Below the pieces are notes generated by a model that did no database searches, was not told where the DNA came from, and saw only the letters and a list, made by a program, of their open reading frames with translations. The position numbers and the translations under genes were made by a program. DNA of 64,000 bases from Anthopleura xanthogrammica (Eukaryota > Cnidaria > Anthozoa > Actiniaria > Actiniidae): positions 18,997,730 to 19,061,729 of the forward strand of contig OZ025207.1 of the NCBI GenBank assembly GCA_964019055.1, written 5' to 3'. The stretch's first letter is position 1; each line of letters opens with the position of its first letter. Positions 9,894 through 21,302 of this stretch are shown one piece after another.

Positions 9894-11622
9894 GTAAGCC
9901 GCATGTTGCCCCAGGTATTTTTTGAAAAAGAGATACGAGTTTACTGTAAGAAAAGAGATCCAGAGAACATACGCAAGATGAAAGAGTAAGTGATATCTAT
10001 CTGTAGAGATTTCCGATTTTCCTTTTAGAGCTGATTTGATTTTTTAAAAGTCTAATTATTAAAAGGTTCAAATACTCCAGTTTCGCATTCGATGCAAACC
10101 GCTGTTTTTGAAGACCACAGACTCATTTGCACCGGCTTTATTTATTTATAATGATATTTTAACAGGATGCTCCTTCACTTTAGTGATTTTCAAGAAGGTC
10201 CTGTAAACTAATTTTTATGCATCATATAATGGAGTTAAAAAGTAGAAGGCAAATTATAGATACAAAATGAGAAAAAATTACAATTATGGAAAAAAATGCA
10301 AAAATTCAAATAGCATACTTTAAAGAATTCATTCAGAAAAAATAGACTTAAATTGAGAAAATTTTTGACGAAGTTGGCTGTTGCTAATGATCTGCAAAAG
10401 TCAACCATAATGTAAAGAATGTGCAAGTTGAATAATACCAATGTTTTGAAATCCCATGGACTTTTAATGATGTCGTTGAATAGCTGACTTATAAACGAGG
10501 CTAAGCCTGTGCAAATGAGTCTGTGGTCTTCAAAAGCAGCGGTTTGCATCGAATGCGAAACTAGTCTATTGCTCTTGACTATACTAATAGCCGCGTTTTT
10601 TTAGTGAGTGAGAAATAAACAGTTGTACTATTTGTATAGGTAATCTTATACATTTCCTCTTTTAGAGCTTTCACATTGTTTTGTAAACGTCGGGGATACC
10701 AGCACAAGGTAAACACTTTTTTTTTCATAGCACGTGTCATTCCCTTGAGTATTATTTTTCTTGATACAAAAGAAACGCTTGAAAATGATTAAAACATCTA
10801 TATGGATACAACTCAAACAAAGAATCTTAATAACATCACGTAGTCTGAAATGGGAAAATATTACGCTCAATTGATGATGATGACGAAGGTGAAGATGATG
10901 ATTCTGTTGCAGTTGATGATGATGAGGACTACAATATTTCAATTTGATAGCAGTAGTCATTGTGATGACCGCGACCGCGTTCACGAAATACCTCGTAGCG
11001 CAAAAACTACTCATCTAATGTCCTATAAGATTATATATTTTTTGAAGATTTCAAACAGATTTCAAACATGCTGATCATTTTTTGATACGAAAAAAATCCA
11101 GCCACACCCTAGTGACGTCACTAAAATTCTTTACCGAGGATTTTCTCGCTATCTAGACTTGAAAACGAAAAATGTACAAACCAGTTTCAAGCTACACCTC
11201 CGGATATGCAAAGTCTTCACTGTCCCATGAATAGCGGTTGGGTTACTCTGTACCAATCAAAAATGGAAGTGCATGGATTTTGTTTTCAAATATGACCAAA
11301 CTGGAAAGTAAAAGTAAAATTCCAGATTTTAACAAATGTATTTGTGGATAGAAATAGTCACTACGGACATCCATTATCAAGCATTTCAATAGGTCTCTAA
11401 GGGGGGAGGGGGTATTTACCAGTACCGACCACCTAAATCAATAAAATCTTAAAAAGAGTCATTTTTGACTTTGTTTGGTTTATGATTGATGCTACGTTTT
11501 CATGACATTATTTGCAGTTTTACTCCTACATAGAACGCGAGGAAGATAAGAAGCCTGACGAGCAACTTGATCAAGCCGAGGAGCCTGCTGCCGCTCAAGA
11601 CATACCCCAAAACACAAGTTAA
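9894..11622 (+). CDS. SAMHD1-like: Orphan SAMHD1 terminal exons, B-type (cassette A')
   Basis: Three exons, 9894-9985, 10666-10708 and 11518-11622, match gene B exons 15-17 in phase, and the first two also in length (92 and 43 nt). They contain [15 protein letters not shown] and a final exon rich in Glu and Asp that ends PQNTS then TAA. All borders are AG/GT and no frame is broken. No B-type exons 1-14 lie in front. Because exon 14 of gene A (5871-5975) ends in the same phase, these exons could be spliced to gene A in place of its own last three, giving a different C-terminus. Otherwise this is a remnant of a B-type gene that lost its 5' part too recently to have decayed. Confidence 0.75.
10079..10562. 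mobile_element. Long-TIR non-autonomous transposon in cassette A' intron
   Basis: Inverted repeats of over 50 bp (AGTTTCGCATTCGATGCAAA... with its mirror ending at 10562) enclose an AT-rich core. The tips continue as GAAGACCACAGACTCATTTG on both sides. Gene B lacks it at this point. The reverse-strand ORF inside is AT-rich and not recognisable. Confidence 0.8.
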
Positions 11623-11988
11623 ATTAAGAACTACTGCAAGAACGATGTTTTGCAAACTTGAAAATATTATTTGTAGAGATTGGTTAGAAATTAGAAGAGG
11701 ATGGGATAAAGATTTCAATAGATTACTAAAGCGAATTCGGGAAAGGTCTCTACTTCCCTTCAGTTCAGTTGAACAATTCTTTCCCAACAGACCCTCCTGA
11801 GGGTCTCGTAAAAAGCCATGACCCCCCCCCCCTCCCCAGTACATTGTAACCTTACATGCACTCATCATTTATGAGTAGGAATTTTAGTGTTTTTTTGTAG
11901 TTATACTCGATAATATCTTTGGTTTTTTATCGAGTAATTACTAAGGGTAATCCACTATTCAGCATAATCCATTCCTTTAAAAAAATGT

Positions 11989-11994
11989 AATAAA
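11989..11994 (+). terminator. AATAAA signal after cassette A'
   Basis: AATAAA lies 367 bp after the TAA of the A' terminal exon, in an A-rich stretch. It could polyadenylate a transcript that uses this cassette. Confidence 0.35.
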
Positions 11995-12189
11995 AATAAT
12001 AATAAAAAAATTCATCAGCGAAGAAAACTTGCCTTGCAATTTACAATCTGAAAGATTAAAATTGAAAACCCCAAGGAAATATATACCTATTTCAATTAAC
12101 GTTGATATCGGGAGATCTGGAATGGTCGATCTGAGACCTATTGGAATTGGTGGATGTCAGTTTCAATTTGTTGTAAATTAGTGCGATAA

Positions 12190-12885
12190 TTGAAGTGTCC
12201 TACAAAATTAGCAATTCAACTACGTCTTAGAGTTCGTAGAGCATACAACCGTTAATCAATGTAAGAAGTCCACTTGAGATCAGATGATAATTGCACCCCA
12301 AGGAGCTTGATAGTTTGGACTGCCTCAAGAGGTTGCATGCATGGTTGTTGACTGTCCGTGGCTCCAGACACTCATGCTTCTTTAAGAAGGAGATTGTTAA
12401 CTCTTTGGTTTTTGAAACATGTTGTTAGTCATTGTCCAATCATCGCTGATCTGGTCAATTTCTTGCTGCAGAACTGAAGGTTCCGTCGCTGACATCGATA
12501 TAACCTCAAAAACGGTGTAATCGTCCACATATTTGTACATGGGAAGCTCAGAACTTAAATCGGCATTAACCAGGAAAAATAAAGGCCCTATTTTTGTCCC
12601 TTGTGGTACGCCGGCATGGATCGGTTTCCAACTGGATACTAAATAAGCAAGTTTAACTCGCTGCTGGCGGTTTTGTAGAAAGTTTGCGCACCAGTTTAAT
12701 AGGATTGGAGGAACATTAAGCAAACGATGCTTGTGGAGCAAGATGTTATGCTCGATCTTGTCAAAAGCCTTCGAGAAATCGATCAGACAGGATCGAACCA
12801 CTGTTCGTGGAGTTTCAGTTGCTGCGAGCCATTGATGAATGAGATGGACCAGGGCATGTGTCGTAGAAGACCTTTTGACAGCCAT
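12190..12885 (-). mobile_element. Non-LTR retrotransposon reverse transcriptase fragment, copy 1
   Basis: An open stretch at 12397-12885 shows RT blocks in order: STTHALVHLIHQW, LIDFSKAFDKIEHNILL, GVPQGTKIGPLFF and the catalytic YVDD. After a stop the thumb region continues in fragments. The sequence style is that of CR1/L2/jockey-type elements in animals. The start is truncated, the end is broken, and no endonuclease is seen. A second copy lies at 40800-41631 after gene B. Confidence 0.85.
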
Positions 12886-14000
12886 CGGTAAGACATGTAC
12901 AGAGAAGCGGTAAAGGACTTAAAATATACTTCTAGGAATGTCTTCAGTAGAAAAGATGGAACGGGACTACCTTGCAAGTTTTACAACCGAAACGACAAAG
13001 TCCTCGAAAGTAGGAATATGGATCTAGCACATTCTTAATCTGGTGTTTAAAGAATATGTGATTGAATGACCAGAAGAAACGGTGACCAAGAGGAATGCAG
13101 GCTCGTGTGCGTACGAATGCGCGATCTAAAAAGGTACCAATGACTTGGTCAAAGTTTAGACACAAGCATTTTAATACAAACAGTAGAAACCGCTACATTC
13201 GACACCCTATATAACAGACACTCGCTATTGCGGAGAGGAGCAAAATCCCCGGTGAAAAATACTGACAAAGAAATGAACATAATTAACTCTCGCTTTGCAG
13301 CCGCAGCCATGACAGTTGGCACAATAATAGTCTTTTTCGCCTGGAGAACTGAATTCTTTCTGATGTTAACCTTATTCAATTGTTTCTCGAAACTGTCATG
13401 TATGTCTTCACGTGATGATGCAAGACCCCTTGAACGTGACGTGAAAGCAGCTCAATTTAGAGGACCTCCAAATTGATCTTCATTCCGATTATTACGTACC
13501 CTCGCTATTACGGACATCAAGTGACGGTGTCCGCTGTAACGAGAGTTGACTACTTCTTCCAGAGAAAATCAACCAGAACTATCAGATTTTCGGCATGATA
13601 CAACTATTTTAATAAAAGGCTGTCGTAGCCAAAGGAGCTCATTCCAAGACCGAAAGAAAGTATGGGCATGCATCTAAACACGAATAACCGGGGAGTATAA
13701 AATGGCAACGTCGACTGCGAGCAACAACAATGAATGTCTCAACATTAGCCTCCGTGAAGAAGTCGTGATACCAGTTATTTTACACCGTTCAATGGTTCAA
13801 TGAGAGACCAAGTAATCAAGGCGTCTCCATGACATTGCAAAGTCACGTGCCCTTGAAAATTTTAGCGGTTTTCCGACTGAATGGCAACATTTGAGCCAAA
13901 CGCATTGAAGGCAATGGATAAAAAGGCGGTCTTCTTTGATGTCATTAGGTTCTGAGGCTTATGAGAAGATCGATGTTTGAAATTGACCGCCTGGACCGTG
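12886..14000. repeat. Spacer duplicated after gene B
   Basis: This matches 41632-42660 closely, including palindromic repeat ends (CTCGCTATTACGGACATC) and CCGGGGAGTATAAAATGGCAAC. Open frames such as 13228-13476 are shared only because the block is duplicated; they have no recognisable domain. No gene is seen. Confidence 0.65.
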
Positions 14001-14213
14001 TGTCTAAGATAATCTAGAATGCTCTAAGATAAGATAAATAAAGCACCATGAGTGAATTTTAAAATAGTTAGTTGCGTTAGAGGAATTTCAAGTATTTTTA
14101 TAATTTTCTAGTGTTTTAATAATGAACTGCTACTCGAGTGAAATTACAGAACCAAAAGTATGTGTTAATGTTTTAGCAATATTTTTAGCTGAGACTCTGA
14201 AAGATTTGTTTTC

Positions 14214-14458
14214 CATAAATATGCTTGTTCCTTTAAGCAAAAATGCTTATATCTGTAAAATCTTTCACGTACTGTATACACAACTGTAGACTTAATGAAA
14301 ACTAGTTTCGTTTATTCAACCTCTTCAGTTCATTGATTTTACAGTTGACTTATTATTCTAACGAAACTAGTTTTCATTAAGTCTACAGTTGTGTATACAG
14401 TATGTGAAAGATTTTACAGATATAAGCATTTTTGCTTAAAGGAACAAGCATATTTATG
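14214..14458. repeat. Large near-perfect hairpin, 99-nt arms
   Basis: Arm 14214-14312 is mirrored by 14360-14458 with at most a few mismatches, around a 47-nt loop. The tips are ATAAATATGCTTGTTCC and GGAACAAGCATATTTAT. It may be a MITE or another foldback element. A transcript would fold into long double-stranded RNA. Confidence 0.8.
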
Positions 14459-14698
14459 TGTTAATGTGTAACAGTCAAATATACACTAAAGAAAACTATG
14501 GAATCGAGGTCTACTAAATATTGAATAATTGCATTACAGCGAAATCACTAAACTCATGAAATAGATATTAGTCTATTTGACTATTACATTTTAACAAGAA
14601 ATTAATATTTCACGGGTTTAGTGATTTCACTCTTAGTCTAATATCTTATGATTGTATTTCAGTGTTATTTACTAGTAAATAATTTTAAAAAGAATTTT

Positions 14699-16168
14699 CT
14701 GGAGCGGAGCTCCCATAAATAGTATATTTAGTGCTAAAAACGTGACAATTGTGTGACGCGGCATAACGCTGGTTATAGCGTTACCACTTCGTTAGATTTT
14801 ACCAGAATCCAGAAGGAAAAACTAAAAGAAAAAACATTATTTTAAGCCTTCAAAAGCATTAGAAAACTTTTCAATTCGAAGAATAATAATTATAGATTGT
14901 AGAACATATGAATACAAGTATAGAACGAAGGATTTTATTGAGCAAATCTTAGTCAATCAAAGTTGTAAGTTTTTTAGGTGGAAAGTAAACTACACTGAAA
15001 ATTGTCGAAAAATATTACTGATAAGCTTAAGCTTACATTCACTTGAACTTCACATGTAAAAAGAGACATATTCAATAATGAAAGATAATAATTTTCTTTG
15101 TTAGTAAGTTGGTCTTTGAAAAGTATTTTTTTTTTAGATTTATTCTTAACTTTATTATCAAGCGAAAAATCTTACAAAAACATAAGCTTATCCATAAAAA
15201 AAAACAAGCTCATCATTTTTGCGATTGTGTAATAGTAATAGCTGGAAAAGCCCGATAAATAGCAAATATTTGGTGTGATATGTATTCATTTTTTATATTT
15301 CATTCAACATTAGAATAAATTATCTATAAAAATGTCAAAATATTCATATGATATTATGAAACTGTAATCTTGTTTTGACTTCGCGTAAGGTTCGCTGGCC
15401 GTCAAATATATTTTTTCAAAGAACCAAGTCTTTTTACTAAGTCTTAGCCTTTTTCTTGAAATGGGATCAAAAACAAATAATCAAAGCTTCAAATATCGCT
15501 TTTTTGGTTCACAAGTAATGAAGAAAAAGATGATAAAAATCTAGAATGCAGTAAAAACGACAAACTATCCAAGTTTCTCTGACAATGTTTGCCGAACCAA
15601 CATCCTTGGCTTGTCTGAGAGTTTCTCCAGCTAGTTTACACATTTCTTGTCGATTTTTTACGAAATAATAGTTAAATTAATGAATTTACCTTCTATGAAG
15701 TGTTTTCTACGAAACTGAAATATCATTCTTGCAGTATAATCAGGTTTTTCTGGTCTACAGGCCACTTTTTCTCTCACTGAAGTTTCAGTCACGAAACTTA
15801 ATTCATCGTAAGATTAAGAATCTTCCCTCGCTTTCCCTCGCTAAATCTTCTTTAACAAGTCGCTAAAGTCGAAAAATTGTTTTTGTTCACTTTAAGACAG
15901 ACATGACTTCGATTAAACGTATTTTTCGCATTGCAAAAATAAGAAAAAAATACTTCTTGATCCATCTTTGACTACATTATTGCAATTTTTCTGTGCATTT
16001 GTGAGTAAGCAAAGCGCGCGGGAACCCTGTGCAAAGTGGTACATGGACGGACGTACGTATGTATGTATGGACAAACTCAAGCCATGAAAAATCAAGTCGA
16101 TGGGTTACCATTTTTTCTTAAGTATGGTGCTCCGCTCGCGCGGGCCTTCGGCCCGCGCGGGAGCTCCG
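14699..16168. mobile_element. AT-rich insertion with GGAGCGGAGCTCCC end
   Basis: The duplicate block at 21245-21303 has the flanking sequences almost joined, so about 1.47 kb was inserted here. It begins GGAGCGGAGCTCCC and ends GGGAGCTCCGC, after a very GC-rich hairpin at about 16129-16170 (CGCGCGGGCC-TTC-GGCCCGCGCG). The core is AT-rich without a recognisable ORF. It is probably a non-autonomous element. Confidence 0.55.
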
Positions 16169-16680
16169 CTATAAATATTGCCATTGTGATGTTAATGTGC
16201 CAACCATTTTAAAAATACTATAGGTTTAGAGACTTAACCAGTGAAATAGAAATTGCTTGTTAATGTGTAATAGTCAAATAGACACAAAAGAAAACAATGG
16301 AGTAAGGGTCTACTAAAGTGTATTTGTCTAATATCTATTTCACGAGTTTAGTGAGTTCACTCTAACACTTTGGTTTCTTAGATTCTCCTATAGGTTACTG
16401 GTTGGCAATATAACTGAATTATAATCCGTCACAAGAAACTACGTCATCATCAGCCACCTATAGTGCAGATTCCTTTTCTCAAAAAATATTTTCAAGTATT
16501 ATGCACTTTTTTTTTAATATTTCGTTCACAGCAGCAAAATCTATTAATTAGACGACTTTCAGAAAGATTGATAGCGATTCAAAAGGAAAAAATATTAAGC
16601 TGTATTTTTTTTACGAGTTCGCCGAAATCTAATAAATAGATTTTTCCTGTTGTGACTGAAATATGCAAATACAGAACTAA

Positions 16681-16956
16681 AGCTGTCCATAAATCTTTTA
16701 TATTCATCTATGACGTCATCGTGTTCATGGTTCCGGGAAGAGATCGACCAATCACAACCTGGCTTAGGTGCAATTAAAATATATTAAAATGCCAAACCAG
16801 ACATCCTTGTAAACAATATTTTTTTTACGCACTGGTGAACCTGAAAGAAACCAAATATAAGCCATTTCTATCTTGGTGGCGAGGACAATTCACGATCGTT
16901 CGCTACAAGGAACTGTTGATTTCGATTTTCTAACTTGGCACTGAGTTGCTTATTGG
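16681..16956 (+). promoter_or_regulatory. Promoter/first-exon module P1, copy 1
   Basis: Visible sites in order: CRE TGACGTCA (16711-16718), STAT/GAS-type TTCCGGGAA (16731-16739), CCAAT (16748-16752), TATA-like ATATAAG (16855-16861), then a conserved segment GGTGGCGAGGACAATTCACG to a splice donor TTATTGG|GTGAGT at 16957. The gene B coding exon begins at a splice acceptor (25440/25441), so a noncoding first exon is required. This segment is the best candidate, repeated four times in front of B and twice in front of C. Factor names are read from motifs only. Confidence 0.5.
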
Positions 16957-17696
16957 GTGAGTTTCATTACTGCGATTAGTTTCAATATCATGCGAACTCA
17001 GTAGTTGGAAGTTGCCTGCTTGAACTTGATTCGCAGAATACTGAGAATCGCAGTCATCTTTGATCAGATTAGTGCAAATAATCGAGGCCTCTAAGGAGGA
17101 TCTCAACTAATTCAGAGCGAATTTTTCTCAACTTCATTCTCACTCACTTCACAAAACTATCGCGTTACTGTAATTTGACAGGATTTTTCATATATTGCAA
17201 TTTCATCATCCTAAATTCTAACAGTGTACTATATTTTCATATTTTCTAAGTGGATGACCTATGATGGAGGAAATACAAACAATGATATTTTTGGTTTTTC
17301 TCTGGTTTTTGGCTTTTTTCTCCTTATCCTCGTGTACAATTTTTCTGAACTGAACGTTTTTGAATTTTATCATCTATCAGATACAGCTTGTGTACAAATC
17401 TTAACAGAAAATTTTGGGCAGAAAAAAGTTTTATTTGACACAAAACATTAGGCTGTGGAAAAATCACCGCTTAATGGATTTCCTTGAATTTTTCATATAT
17501 CTATTTTTACGTATTTCTCAAAAAAAAAAAAAAAAAAAAAAACTCACGAAAAATCAGCCTCGAATCTTATAAATCTATTTCCTTATTGGCCTTATTGATC
17601 TATTAAGCATCAAACCTCCAATTTTCTCAGCCAAATTCAATTTTATCTTTAAAATTTTAGTAGAACATGAATGTATACACCTAGACGTTTCATAAG

Positions 17697-18908
17697 TAGC
17701 CTGCATTGCAGGCGTTCTTCGTTGGTTCTTTCTGGGACGGGGAGGATTGGGGATAGGAAGAGAGAGAGGAGAAGGGAACGCCTGCACGCAGCCATTGTCT
17801 TTTTCAAATTCCCCGTTCGTACACGAACGGGTGCTCTGATTGGCTCGGCTTCGTCAATTATGATTGACATCTGACAATCAATGTACAGATATAAAAAAAG
17901 TGATGTAATAACACGTCTGCAAACTTTAAGAAAGAGCAGAAATAAAACACTTGAGCTTGTGAACGGTGGAGATCTCCTAGCATTACTTCTACTGGTTTTG
18001 GAAAAAGCCGCATGATTTTCCAATGTCTCCCTATAGCTAATAAATTATGCTCGATGTTGAAGAACACGACTTCGCGAGTGATCGTAGTCTGTCCTTTGAA
18101 GAGCATCGTAAAGGATCAGCTTTTAGAAGCAGATCTAATGGGAATTTATAACTGCAGGAACACAGGTCAGCCCAAGCTCTGTTTCTGTATTGAGCGAGTT
18201 ATAGCCATTTCAAAATTAACCCTTCTCTGGCCCTTATAAAGATTTGGAACCGTTGGCTTCGGCAACTCAAATTTCCAAGTCGGCTCACTTCAGATGCAAA
18301 TATTATAAAATCCTTCCATTTCCAATCAATGAAAATTCCGACGCCAGAACTTAATTCTACGATAATTTATCTTTCTGTATGTCTAATCTTACGGCTCCAA
18401 TCCTTTATTTACCCGAAAAAATCTGGCATTCATCTCTTAATTACGGCCTCAAGACCCTCGCACAGATCAGCTTTCAACACATTTCTATCAATTTCAAACA
18501 TTCCAACGTTGTTGTTGTGTAAGGTAAATATTCTTTCTTTCCTGAAATATTGCCGATTTGCACTTTAAAATTACATTTGCAGAGCCTACAATACTCTCCG
18601 TGATTGCTAACACCAGCAGACATAATCCCAACAATTTTATTTGACAGCTACACACATGGCATTAGTGTACATGTTTTTATCGGAAGTAAAATTTCACTTC
18701 CTTTTTACCGTGATTTGATTGGATAAGTTTTGACAGTTCTATGATGGATTTTTGACAGTTCTCTTAAGAATCGTGCATAGTTAATTAGGGGCGTATTTGA
18801 AAAAGACAATGGCTGCGGGCAGGCGTTCCCTTCTCCTCTCTTCCCTTCCTCTCTCCAATCCTCCCCGTCCCCGAAAGAACCGACGAAGAACGCCTGCAAT
18901 GCAGGCTA
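17697..18908. mobile_element. Mutator-like element with 9-bp target duplication, copy 1
   Basis: TTTCATAAG at 17688-17696 is repeated exactly at 18909-18917. The element starts TAGCCTGCATTGCAGGC and ends with the mirror GCCTGCAATGCAGGCTA. Terminal inverted repeats run about 110 bp (AACGCCTGC...CAGCCATTGTCTTTTTCAAA). Long TIRs and a 9-bp duplication are hallmarks of Mutator-like elements. No transposase is seen; a RecQ-like helicase fragment lies inside. It split a promoter module. Confidence 0.8.
17926..18170 (+). pseudogene. RecQ-like helicase fragment inside Mutator-like element
   Basis: In one frame LELVNGGDLLALL (from 17950) resembles the segment just before the Walker A loop of RecQ helicases. 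A frameshift near 17985 leads to TGFGKSRMIFQCLP (Walker A) and VIVVCPLKSIVKDQ (motif Ia). Only this N-terminal part of the helicase core is left, so it is not functional. It is either a piece captured by the element or the relic of an autonomous element that carried a helicase. Confidence 0.6.
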
Positions 18909-18920
18909 TTTCATAAGTAA

Positions 18921-19018
18921 TATACAATATTCGTGTCCGTGTTGTATCAGATATACAATCACTCGCCTTCGGCTTGTGGTTGTATATCTGATACAACACG
19001 GCCACTCATATTGTATGT
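18921..19018. mobile_element. Palindromic MITE, GTGTTGTATCAGATATACAA
   Basis: GTGTTGTATCAGATATACAA is mirrored by TTGTATATCTGATACAACAC around the loop TCACTCGCCTTCGGCTTGTGG. The whole unit is about 98 bp and lies between the Mutator-like element and promoter module copy 2. Confidence 0.8.
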
Positions 19019-19021
19019 AAG

Positions 19022-19289
19022 TCTAAAGCTGTTCATAAATCTTTTCTATTCATCTATGACGTCATCGTGTTCATGGTTGCGGGAAGAGATCGACCAATCA
19101 CAACCTGGCTTAGGTGTCTAAAAACCAATCCAGACATCATTGTAGACATTTTTTTACCCACTGGTGAACCTGAAAGAAACCAAATATAAGCCTTTTCTAT
19201 CTTGGTGGCGAGGACAATTCACGATCGTTCGCTACAAGGAACTGTTGATTTCGATTTTCTAACTTGGCACTGAGTTAGTTGCTTATTGG
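19022..19289 (+). promoter_or_regulatory. Promoter/first-exon module P1, copy 2
   Basis: CRE TGACGTCA at 19057-19064, CCAAT at 19094-19098 and ATATAAG near 19184-19190 are kept; the GAS-type site is changed to TTGCGGGAA (19077-19085). The donor GTGAGT starts at 19290. The downstream intron-like part carries a later insertion (19375-19743). Confidence 0.45.
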
Positions 19290-19374
19290 GTGAGTTTTAT
19301 TACTGTGATTAGTTTCAATATCATGCGAACTCAGTAGTTTGGAGTTGCCTGCTTGAACTTGATTCGCAGAATAC

Positions 19375-19743
19375 ACCCCGCTATGCATAAGGGCGTGGCC
19401 ATGGAAATACCTTAGTTCATCAGTTATTGAAAACACCATTGCTTTCATTGTAAAGAGTATATCGATTTTAGTAATCTCCAAAAATTTCAGCTTACTAACA
19501 TTAAATGATAAAAATCTACAGCTGTTTGAAATTAGAAAGATTTGTATGGAAACAACATTCATGTTTTCATGTTTTTGGCACATTTCAAATGCTTATAACT
19601 CTGCAGTGATTTAATATATAACAACAGAACTCTACCAAATTACTAATTTAGACATGCTCTTTCTTGTAATCAAAATATATTTTTGAAATCATTGACGATT
19701 CATGGTGCTCGTTCCCAGTCTTTACTCTTTATGCATAGGGTGT
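19375..19743. mobile_element. Insertion with ATAC duplication and TATGCATAA inverted ends
   Basis: The other module copies read GAATACTGAG here. This copy reads GAATAC, then about 369 bp starting ACCCCGCTATGCATAAG and ending TTATGCATAGGGTGT, then ATACTGAG. The 4-bp ATAC duplication and mirrored tips indicate a DNA transposon. The reverse ORF covering it is not recognisable. Confidence 0.7.
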
Positions 19744-20689
19744 ATACTGAGAATCGCAGTCATCTTCGATCAGATTAGTGCAAATAATCGAGGCCTCTAA
19801 GGTGGATCTCGACTAATTCAGAGCCAATTTTTCTCAACTTCATTCACACTCACTTCACAAAACTATCGCGTTACTGTAGTTTGACATCGACGAAATTTTA
19901 TAAATTGAATTTCATGATCCTAAATTCTAACAGTGTACTATATTTTCATATTTTCTAAGTGGATGACCTATGATGGAGGAAATACAAACAATCATATTTT
20001 TGGTTTTTCTCTGGTTTTTGGCTTTTTTCTCCTTATCCTCGTGTACGATTTTTCTGAACTGAACGTTTTTGAATTTTATCATCTATCAGATACAGCTTGT
20101 GTACAAATCTTAAAAGAAAATTTTGAGCAGAAAAAAGTTTGATTTGACACAAAACATTAGGCTGTGGAAAAATCACCGCTTAATAGATTTCCTTGAATTT
20201 TTTATATATCTATTATTACGTATTTCTCAAAAAAACAACAAAAAAAACACGAAAAATCAGCCTCGACTCTTATAAATCTATTTCCTTATTGGCCTTATTG
20301 ATCTATTAGCATGAAACACCTCCATATGAAAGTAAATACTACCAATAAGCAGAGGTATGCAGTATTACAGTACTGACATTTATCATTAAGGAATGAATAA
20401 TATTTTAAACTTAGAAAAAAGGAAAACATGAAAACGGGGCCACAAAGACCAGGAGTGCCTTTTCGATATACGCAGGCTTTGGTAATCTTTATTTCAAATT
20501 TGCCCAGAATGAGGTTGTTAATTCTCGCATTCCCTTTCGCGTGAAAGCAACGACTATAGCCGTCAAAGTCTTGGAAATGTTTCTCAATGAGCGTCTGATC
20601 CAGCTGGTGGGGAAATCAGTTAGTCAAGTGAAACAAAGAAGAACAAAAGAAACAAAAAATTTTCTCCCTGCTGCGAAACGCGAAAGAAA

Positions 20690-20765
20690 CCAACGATAAG
20701 CCTTTCCAATTTTGGTGGCAAGGATAACTATACACGATCGTTCGCTTGTTAATACAATTTTATAT
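20690..20765 (+). promoter_or_regulatory. Module P2 (diverged P1 core), copy 1
   Basis: GAAAGAAACCAACGATAAGCC followed by TTTTGGTGGCAAGGATAA and ACGATCGTTCGC is a diverged relative of the P1 TATA/start region. It lies 1.4 kb after P1 copy 2. No CRE or GAS site is visible, and no clear splice donor. Confidence 0.3.
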
Positions 20766-21302
20766 AAGTCAATTCTTGAAACTCCTTACTAACTGGGATT
20801 CTTGTCCTACTGTCTCTGTTACTAAGTGACCTCACCATGCACCACTGAATTCTACGAAACCAAAACAGACATAGACAATATTCATTCGACACTTTTGTAA
20901 GCTTGAAAGACTACAATCCTATATACGAAGATTTGAATCAAAATTTTTATTTTGATTCTGTTGCGATTTCATTTTTTTTTAAATATTGCTCTGAGAAAAA
21001 GCTGGAAAAGTATATTAAGGTTTTAGTGCACATATTCTTTACGGCGAAGATGCCCTTTTCAGTGTTAGATGAATGAATGAACTTTTAAATTTTCTAAGTG
21101 GATGACCTATGACGGCGGAAATTCAAACAATGACTGATATTTTTAGTTTTACAATTTTTAGTATTTATAATTCGAGGCCTTTAAAAGGGTTTTGTCGACT
21201 ACGAACAACTATTTCAGTGTTATTTACTAGTAAATAATTTTAAAAAGAATTTTCTGGATTGTAATCTAGGCACAATAGAATACACCGGGTGGACACAATG
21301 TT

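Noticed and set aside
10235..10549. 104-codon reverse ORF
   Set aside because: AT-rich, Phe/Asn-rich reading inside a non-autonomous transposon; no domain.
11500..11868. 122-codon reverse ORF
   Set aside because: It is antisense to the real terminal exon 11518-11622 and includes a poly-G reading.
13228..13476. 82-codon ORF also found at 41974-42222
   Set aside because: Shared by recent segmental duplication; it crosses palindromic repeat ends and shows no domain.
17224..17451. 75-codon ORF (starting MYYIFIF) repeated at 19933, 22357 and 24377
   Set aside because: It is shared because the promoter block was duplicated. The few differences between copies mostly change the amino acid (D/H, N/D, F/S, G/D), two copies end early, and the copies before gene C are broken. 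This does not look like purifying selection.
17649..18023. 124-codon reverse ORF
   Set aside because: It starts outside and runs through the inverted arm of a Mutator-like element; the RecQ-like reading on the + strand explains the coding look better.
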